From contig CM045751.1 in the NCBI GenBank assembly GCA_024760905.1, forward strand, positions 12,232,501-12,296,500: 64,000 nt of DNA. The letters are read 5' to 3'. How positions within the stretch are numbered: position 1 is the stretch's first letter; each line of letters begins with the position of its first letter. The notes under the pieces are model-generated. The model was given only the letters and a program-made list of their open reading frames with translations, was not told the DNA's origin and did not search any database. The DNA is from Plotosus lineatus (taxonomy: Eukaryota; Chordata; Actinopteri; Siluriformes; Plotosidae). This document shows positions 56,847 to 64,000 of the stretch, piece after piece. The position numbers were made by a program, and so were the translations under genes.

Positions 56847-57136
56847 ATAAATACAGTATATCAATCTACATACACATTATAATTTTACTACTATATAAAT
56901 AAAAGATGAACATAGTAAAAATAACATACACAGCTAATATACATATCAAAATTTATGAATACTAAATAAATACACGAATAAATGACTGAATTATTTCATA
57001 AAGCAGATGTTTTTTTATTAGGGCTATACAAATGGTTATTATACATATTATGTAATTTGTTTTATATAATAAAAACTACTGTATAAATTAATCAAGCTAC
57101 TGTACTATAATACTATTACACACTACACTAATTTGT
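55894..57136. other. A/T-rich upstream/first-intron region
   Basis: It holds a (GAAA)n tract at ~56659-56691 and a (TA)23 tract at 56798-56842. The rest shows no gene or shared repeat. I see no convincing spectrin promoter or initiator exon. Confidence 0.5.
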
Positions 57137-57445
57137 GGGGCCGGTGGCGTAGTGGTTAAGGTGCTATGGTCATGATCAGGAGGTTGTGAGTTCAAATCCC
57201 AGTGATATCCTCACTGTGCTAAGACCCCTGGGAAGGTCTCAACCACAACTGTGCATCTGTTCACCCAGCAGTATAAATGGTACCAGTAAAATATACAGGG
57301 AAGGTAACCTGTGATGGCCTAGCGTCCCATCCAGGAGGAGTTGAACTCCTAGTCGCTTCACGCTACGGAAACTGGGGATAAGTACTGGCGTGATGAGCCC
57401 CAGTGGCTTGGGTGTAAAAAGCCCAAAGTATTTTACCTTTACTTA
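57137..57445 (+). repeat. SINE-C copy, complete
   Basis: It starts GGGGCCGGTGGCGTAGTGG, B box GAGTTCAAATCCC, CACCCAGCAGTATAAATGGT, CCTGTGATGGCCTAGCGTCC, and ends GGGTGTAAAAAGCCCAAAGT. It is the best reference copy of the family. Confidence 0.88.
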
Positions 57446-57687
57446 CTACTAAACTAATAACAACAACAACAACTATGTTGTGTGCAATAAAAATAATAAT
57501 AATAATAATAATAATAATAATCATAAAAAAGAACTACAGTATGTCACAATGCAGATACAAAAGCAGGCCTATAATGGTGTGTGTACATGTGTTACCGGCT
57601 GACTTTCACATGCATGCACATGGGAGCAGCATGGGGAGTAATCGATATGTGTGGATCAGAGATATGCAATTGAGAAGCTGTAAAATG

Positions 57688-57690
<3 letters not shown>

Positions 57691-57728
<38 letters not shown>
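57691..57728. repeat. (CA)19 microsatellite
   Basis: Perfect CA repeat. Confidence 0.95.
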
Positions 57729-57729
<1 letters not shown>

Positions 57730-57936
57730 GCTGCAAAGTGCTGACCTTGCATCTCTCTTTTCAATGTATATATGTTCCACATGTTCTAATACCCTCCAGG
57801 TACAACCCAGTCAGTGTGTATACCTCTCTATTTCATATCTCCCTATTTTGTATCCCCCCCCTCTCTCACACACACACACACATTTCTCAGCAAGAGAAAT
57901 AATAGTAATAATTACAACAACAACAATCATAATGAT

Positions 57937-57937
57937 G

Positions 57938-58026
<89 letters not shown>
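57937..58026. repeat. (AAT)n-ACGT-(ATT)n palindrome
   Basis: About 48 bp of AAT units meet about 38 bp of ATT units around TACGTA, forming a near-perfect palindrome that could extrude as a cruciform. Confidence 0.9.
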
Positions 58027-58027
<1 letters not shown>

Positions 58028-58904
58028 ATGATAGAATAATATCAAAATATTATGGTGCTACACCACAGCTAATAGAGCTCACAGATTAGGGAGCCATTAT
58101 ATTATATTACAGTTTGCCAGAACTTTAAAGGCATGGTTGTGTTCTGTTCTGGATCACACTCAGTATACAGCATCAGAGATACACCAGATCCCTCATCCTG
58201 CTACTGCCAAGATAAACAGCATTGACATCTCCAGCAGGTACATGACAAGGGGTGGGCAATGTGGCAGAAGGAAGAATATCACTGTGCTTTGTTCAGTCTG
58301 TGCGTTATGCTATCAAAGGTTTTCTGATATTTAATAACAAGATATCGAACAGAAAATAGAGCAAAACAAAATATTTTAAAAGGAAAACATTACCAAGGTC
58401 AAGGTCTACGTTTTTTTTTTAACACTGTATGAAACCTTTAATTCAGCACTTTGGAATTCTCAAATCTATCGGAAGTTGATTTATTTTGACTGCAGGACGA
58501 ATCACACGTCTACGTTAATTCTAATGGAAGATTGATTCTCAGTGTAACGACTGAAATAGAGAGGCCTAATGTCTTTATTTCACAAAGAAAAAAAAAAAGA
58601 ATAATCATTGATATAGTGCAGCACTCTGTAAGGTGATGTTTATTTATATAGTTACGGGGGAATCTCCTTCCAAAATATTTTCAGGTTTCTTGGCAAAATG
58701 CTACGTCTTTTTTTATGTTATTAACATTGAAAGATCCTGAGAAAGGAACAAGTAGTTTCCCTAGCATTGAATAAGTGACCGACAGAGTTTATTTGTTTTA
58801 AGAACATTCAACAACGATGAATTAAACTATAAAAGAATAAAAATGAAGACTTAGCACTTTGACAGACTTCTAAATGGCGCATCAAAAAATTTTGCTGCAA
58901 TCAT

Positions 58905-59690
58905 CCTGGAGACCTGGCACTGCTCTCACATGGTCAACCTCAAATTGAAGAAAAAACAAGCACTGTGTCAGAGACCTCATCCCAGCTAGGCCTGAACATC
59001 CATCGAGGGAAAAGCAAGGTCCTGAAAGTCAACACCACCAGCGCATCCCCTAGCATTCTGGGAGACGAGACATGAGAGGAGGTGGACAGCTTCACCCGTC
59101 TCAGCAACATCGTCGACTCCAAGGGAGGGACAGACGCAGATGTAAAGGCCAGAATAAACAAGGCCAGGATAGCCTTTTTACAGCTCAAGAACATCTGGGC
59201 TTCATGGGACCTATCAGCCAACACCAAGATAAGGCTCTTCAACGCCAACGTGAAGTCCGTCCTACTATATGGAGCTGAAACATGGAGAACCACCGCCACT
59301 ACCACAAAAAAGATCCAGAGCTTCATCAATGGCTGCCTGAGATGGATCCTCCGGAAAAGATGGCATGACAGGATCAGCAACAGGGAACTGTGGGAACAAA
59401 CAAGGCAAAAGCCAGTAGAAGCCGAGATCAAACAACGTCGCTGTAGGTGGTTAGGCCACAGTCTGCGCAAACCAGCCACCAACACAACAAGACAAGCCCT
59501 GAGGTGGAACCCCCAAGAAAAAAGGAAGTGAAGGTGGCCAAGAAACACTTGGTTATGTGACCTGGACGCGGACACCAAGAAGATGGGCCACTCATGGGGT
59601 CAGCTGGAAAGACTGGCCCAGGACAGAGACAGATGGAGCGATCTTGTTGGCGGCCTATGTCCCAGTAGAGGTGACAGGCTTGAATGAATG
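58905..59690 (+). mobile_element. LINE 3' fragment, RTE-like
   Basis: A frame at 59082-59531 includes FTRLSNIVDSKGGTDADVKA, SVLLYGAETWRTTATTTKKI, CLRWILRKRWHDRISNRELW and RWLGHSLRKPATNTTRQALR. Shifted frames continue RPRNTWLCDLDADTKKMGHS. This is the region at and after the end of the reverse transcriptase in common vertebrate non-LTR elements. Stops and frameshifts show decay. It ends near GAATGAATGAAATGATG. Confidence 0.78.
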
Positions 59691-59891
59691 AAATGATGAT
59701 CCTGGAGATTCCAAATTTGAATCTGGGAACCTATGAGAGCTGATTGGCCAAGATCTCATGGAAAGGAGGAATGGAATATGCTTGCGTCCCTCTCATATAA
59801 GTGATCACCAGTCAATAAGAGGAACCTGTGAGCTCCTACATACAAAGTGGATCTTTTTCAACCAGTGTGTTGGGTTGCAGTGTGTTCTGGG

Positions 59892-60535
59892 TCAGTGCTG
59901 GTCTAGTGGAATAGGGTGCAGGATCCTAAGGTTGGGGGTTCGAGTCCCACTGTCCCTCCCCAGTGCAGCTAACTGAGTTATCAAAGGCCGGCCATGTCTC
60001 TCACTGTCTATGGTGTGAGACATGTAAAAGAACCATTGCTGACTTTCGACAAGAGTAGCTGCAAAGCCGTCAGCGTGTTTCTGATCGGGAGTCGGAGTCC
60101 CCTGAGGCAGTTCGTTCGCAGTAACGTTCTGGTAACTCCTGCAGCAGCACTGGAACCCACTCGTATCGGCACTAGCCCTTCCATTGGATCCTCCCGGTGG
60201 CGCCGAGAGGGGGGACTTGCTGCTTGGGTAACAGCCCGTCCTCCATTACTCCCTACCCTGGCTCTGCGCATTGGAGAGTATCAGCAGCCGGGATACCAGC
60301 CAGAGTGCAGCCGTAGACCTTCGGGACTGACGGAGGTCTACAGTACAGTTGGGTTTCCCCTGAATATACACCCGCAGGAGTTTGAAAATACAGTATGCAG
60401 ACAGCAAGCATCACCTGTCTTGAAGGAAGCATGTGTTTCCTGCTCGAGGAGGCATCCATACAATTGGGAATTGGCTACGACTAAACTAAGGGGTAGGAAT
60501 CTCCCCCACCCCATTTATAACTTGTTCTTTCATAA
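59892..60535 (+). repeat. SINE-A head and core joined to a third 3' tail
   Basis: The head (GGTTCGAGTCCCACTGTCC) and core are well preserved up to GCCGTCAGCGTGTTTCTG (~60083). The sequence then switches to GATCGGGAGTCGGAGTCCCC and runs about 450 bp to GGGAATTGGCTACGACTAAA and an A/T-rich end with CATAAATAAATA. Neither the L2-like nor the LINE-X tail is present. Confidence 0.6.
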
Positions 60536-61446
60536 ATAAATACCGCTAGCATTGTCAACACTGTTGTCATGTAGAGGAACGAAGCATTTTGGTGCTGTAA
60601 ATTTGCTCCGCTTCATCACCCCACACTATCATAGATTGTTTAAATATAATTTTTCTCAACTGCATTTCATCATCGCCCACCCATCCCTTCTCTTCCATTT
60701 CACTGTTTCCATCTTCAGCATGAACGTTCCACACAGGGAGTTTACTGTAAACTGATAACTCCAGTGCTGATGGTTGCAGAGCCCCATGGGATTCTGGGTA
60801 AAGGAACAATGGGGGTAGTGTTCCCCCCCTCAGCCCCCATCCCCAACCCCAAGGAAGGCCACAGGAATGTGTCAGCATCTGGTCCTACCTTTAGGTAAAC
60901 ACAATGCTTCACCATTAAAATCCTCCATGCTGAGGCATTAGAACCCTTTCACAACAAACACGACTTTGTACTTTTAGACTCCTCTACATGGTAAATATTA
61001 TATTATGACAAAAAAAAAAAAAAAAACAAGCACCAGATCATGAAATGCTCCGGAATCAGAAGTGGTTTCTGAAGTATAAATAGTATAAAAAAAACATAAA
61101 GTTGAATTATGAAATAACTGGATTTATTTAATGGTGTTGGGAAAAACAACACCCGAAGCTGTGCCTTCTCCCGAGTAAAAATTCACATCTCGTTTTTATT
61201 CGCATTAAAAAAAAAGTACACGTCCATAACCTTCCCATGTCCGCCCTACTCTTCAGCAACTTTTTTATTTTGTGGAAGATCAAGATTCTTGGCGTTCTCA
61301 CTTTTTTTTAATAGTCAGTCTTGCATACAAACAAACTGTCTTATCTAGTTGAAGCTTGTCCAGGACAGCGCAAAACTCGACCATGTTGAAAAAAATAACA
61401 GCACCTGATACTTTCAAAAAATAATTCTGTCTTGTAATGTTAAAGA
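60536..61446. other. no feature recognised
   Basis: Ordinary A/T-rich sequence with C-rich patches near 60825-60850 and an A18 run at ~61010. No gene signal. Confidence 0.4.
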
Positions 61447-61695
61447 AGGCAGCAAGGTGTCGCAGTGGTTAGTGCGTTCGTCACTCAGCAAGAGAGTCCT
61501 GGGTTCGATTCCTGGACTCTAGGAATTTCCGTGTGGAGTTTGGATGTTCTGCCTGTCCTTGCACAGGTTTCCTCCAGATACTCAATTTTAGCCCAAATAG
61601 CCGCCTGTCCAAAAACTTGCACTGTAGGCTGATTGGTTCCAAATTGCCCCTATGTGCTTCCACATAGTGATTGTGAATGTTTTTTTTTTGTATGC

Positions 61696-61748
<53 letters not shown>

Positions 61749-61858
61749 CTGCAATGGCCTGGCAAGCTGTACAGGGTGTACCCTGACTTCGACCAGCTGA
61801 AATGGGCACCAGCCTCTCCGCGACCCTAATTAGGATTAAGCAGCTTAGAAAATGAATG
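61447..61858 (+). repeat. SINE-B copy with L2-like tail and (GT)n
   Basis: Head GGCAGCAAGGTGTCGCAGTG with B box GGGTTCGATTCC, core CAGGTTTCCTCCAGATACTC, a (TG)24 tract at ~61697-61744, and tail GACCCTAATTAGGATTAAGC with AATGAATGAA. Confidence 0.85.
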
Positions 61859-61872
61859 AACAAATGAATGAT

Positions 61873-62200
61873 GGGCAGTGGTGGCCTGGTGTTAAAAGTG
61901 CTGGATCACTAATCCTAAAGTTGGGGGTTCAAGCCTCACTCTCTATGGGTTGTCACTGCCCAACCCCCAGTGCTGCTAACTTATGGTAATGTCTCTCACT
62001 GTCTACGATGTAAGGCATGTAAAAGAACCATTGCTGTCTTTTGTCAAGACTAGGCTGGCTACATGGCTGCCACTGTATTTCTGCCCTGTGATGGCTGGTG
62101 AGCTGTCCAGGAGGGATTCTGCCCTCACGAAGAGAGAGCGGATACATGCAAGGGCCAGTGATGCCAGAAGCATGATGACACACCAGTAGCCAGTAACAAA
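61873..62200 (+). repeat. SINE-A copy, degenerate
   Basis: GGGCAGTGGTGGCCTGGTGT, B box GGTTCAAGCCTC, core AAAAGAACCATTGCTGTCTT, diverged tail, terminal AACAAATGAATGA. Confidence 0.78.
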
Positions 62201-62579
62201 TGAATGATTGTTAAAGAATATTTTTTTTAATTTCCACAATCTAGAATTTGATCTGGATCACCTCCAAAATCTAATGGAGTCTGCCTTGTTCAAAGTTCAA
62301 GCAAATTTTACAAAAATATACAAATAAACATTTTGTGTAGGACAACTAACAGTCAAACATACATAAATAAAACCTGCTAACAAAAACACAAACTTCACCA
62401 AAACATTATCTCCTTGGCAGAGGTAATAAAGCACTTGAGTGGATTCTGAGAGGAAGCAGGTAAGATGCAGCTTTTTTAAATTAATTTTTATTTGAACACT
62501 AAGTCTGTAATTAAACTTATGGAATTCCATGGACGCAGTATGTTTTAAATATATTTGCAGATGGATGCAAATGGATTTC

Positions 62580-63016
62580 TGTTATGGTCTGTGTTGGGAG
62601 TGGCTCCGAATTTGGTGGCTTTTAACTCTTTTCTCTCTCTTTATGCACTGCAGGTGCTGGTGAGGGGCATGGCTGTCACACACGGGCGGAGTCCGGAGCA
62701 CACAGCTGATTCCACTCAGCCATCACCGGGCTACAAAGATGAGCGGCGCGCTCTTTCCAGCGCTAGAAGATTGTCCCTCTTCGCAATCCCATTTCCCCCG
62801 TGATCTCTCTGGCTCCTGGTTCTCAGCTCCGTGCTTGAGCAGTTCCTGCTCTGAAGTTTCCCTTAGTAATTTTGATTTTCGTGTTTCCCCTCACCTCAAC
62901 TGTGACTATGATTTTTCTGTACTCTAGTGCCTTCCCTGCATACAATAACCCTCATCTGTATCATCATACTCTGTCTCCTGCATCTTTGGGTCCAACTGAA
63001 AGCTCCTGGCGTCACA
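62580..63016 (+). mobile_element. solo LTR, copy 2, with 5-bp target duplication
   Basis: TGTTATGGTCTGTGTTGGGA to CTCCTGGCGTCACA, flanked by ATTTC at 62575-62579 and 63017-63021. It contains GGGCTACAAAGATGAG (decayed TATA) and CATACAATAACCCTCATC (decayed polyadenylation signal). It is colinear along its length with the copy at 39907. The 5-bp duplication fits an LTR retroelement. The superfamily is not determined. Confidence 0.9.
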
Positions 63017-63218
63017 ATTTCATTATTATTGAGAGAAATTCTTCCATAAAATAATAGCAATGTTCATCATGACAAAATTTATGACAATTTTGGATCAGCT
63101 TTCCACAATGCACTCACACTGAGAACAAAAGGTTAATCTCTAGACACCAGCATCTCAACATCTCTATAATGATTGCAAAGCTTATTGGTTTATTGACTTT
63201 TAAATCCAACAAACAAGC

Positions 63219-63247
63219 CACAGGGATGGGGGGGGGGGGGGGGGGGA
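63219..63247. repeat. poly-G tract
   Basis: A G18 run preceded by GGGATGG could form a G-quadruplex. Confidence 0.85.
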
Positions 63248-63343
63248 CATGGAAAACTCTCTGAAAAGGCGTGGTGCTAAAGGAAGAGACCAAATAAACT
63301 GAAATGCCAGGCCGAAAGAAGGTAGAGTGTGTTTATGTTAACA

Positions 63344-63837
63344 CAGGGATTGCTCACTTTCCACGGTTAATGGGGACCGAGACCCCCCTCGACCACCAAT
63401 GTCCGTGAAGTAGGATCAACTCCCTGACTGACGTATACGAACATGTTGATGTGTATATAATATCAATAAATATATATTCAATGCTATAAATGCTTATAAT
63501 AACAATTAAATGTTCAAAAAGAATGCATAAGATGTGAATAAAATATAAATACGCACACATACAGACACGTGCGCACACTCAGATGTGCACCTCACATAAA
63601 AATGTAAGTAGTTTTGTTGGGGGGTTTTGGGTTGTTTTTTGTTTTTGTTTATTTTGTGTGTGTTTTTTTGTTGTTGTTTTTATTGCATAATTGACCTTAT
63701 TTTGTGGAATTTTCTTTAACTATTTCCTATTTTCCCTTAATTTCCTTCTTTTTTTAATATTTTGATGAATATTTTTGAAAAACCCGCGATGCACTGATGC
63801 GGCAGAATCTGCAGCACGAAGTAGCGAGGGATCACAG
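63344..63837 (+). mobile_element. T1-family element
   Basis: It starts CAGGGATTGCTCACTTTCCA and ends GTAGCGAGGGATCACAG. It shares TAATATCAATAAATATATAT and GTAGTTTTGTTGGGGGGTTT with the other copies. The left flank is CA, so one TA is lost. Confidence 0.8.
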
Positions 63838-64000
63838 TATATGTGTGTGTGTGCAGTCTAGAGATAACTTCCTTTCGCCCTCTCTGATCCATCCATATCC
63901 TGTGGTGTGAGGCACTGCAAAATGAAATTCCTCAGACATCATTTGTGTTAAATACATGCCAGGGGCCACTGAGGTCACAACACTGTGTTTAGGGTGTTCT

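Noticed and set aside
59892..60085. Third SINE-A tail as proof of a new LINE partner
   Set aside because: Only one copy is present and no matching LINE end is visible, so it is reported as a candidate only.

Overview
This window is vertebrate nuclear DNA, almost certainly from a teleost fish. The evidence is a multi-exon gene with GT-AG introns, very dense CA/GT, TA and AAT microsatellites, tRNA-derived SINEs with LINE-type tails, and many small TA-flanked inverted-repeat DNA transposons. I see no bacterial-type gene organisation.

The only host gene is on the minus strand and fills 1-51400: beta-II (non-erythrocytic) spectrin, sptbn1. I resolved 33 consecutive internal coding exons from their splice sites and reading phase. 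They encode about 2,225 codons, matching human SPTBN1 residues ~50 to ~2274, with no frameshift or stop. In transcript order (right to left) they encode the actin-binding CH1-CH2 pair, spectrin repeats 1-17 (including the ankyrin-binding and tetramerisation regions), the variable C-terminal linker and most of the PH domain. The initiator exon (first ~49 residues) and promoter lie to the right of the window or were not recognised. The last PH exon(s) and the 3' UTR lie to the left. The product is a submembrane scaffold that pairs with alpha-spectrin, crosslinks actin, and binds ankyrin and phosphoinositides. Exon identification is firm. Isoform use is inferred.

Everything else is intronic or, right of 51400, in a first intron or upstream. 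These parts are built from transposable elements. There are four tRNA-derived SINE families (A-D). There are several families of pogo/Tigger-like elements with CAG...CCTC ends and TA target duplications, some with transposase remnants. There are hAT elements, one with a perfect 8-bp target duplication. There are two solo LTRs of one family, one with a perfect 5-bp duplication, and two LINE 3' fragments. Nested insertions allow a relative chronology.

Most notable signals: (i) two spectrin 3' splice sites sit directly against GT-repeat tracts; (ii) one intron has a GC donor; (iii) one SINE head and core occurs with three different 3' tails joined at the same point, and one of these tails matches a LINE 3' end also in the window; (iv) a perfect 41-bp-arm hairpin of unknown origin; (v) Tigger-like elements carrying repeated CCAAT, GC-box and YY1-like motifs. 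I found no evidence of a wholly new coding system.
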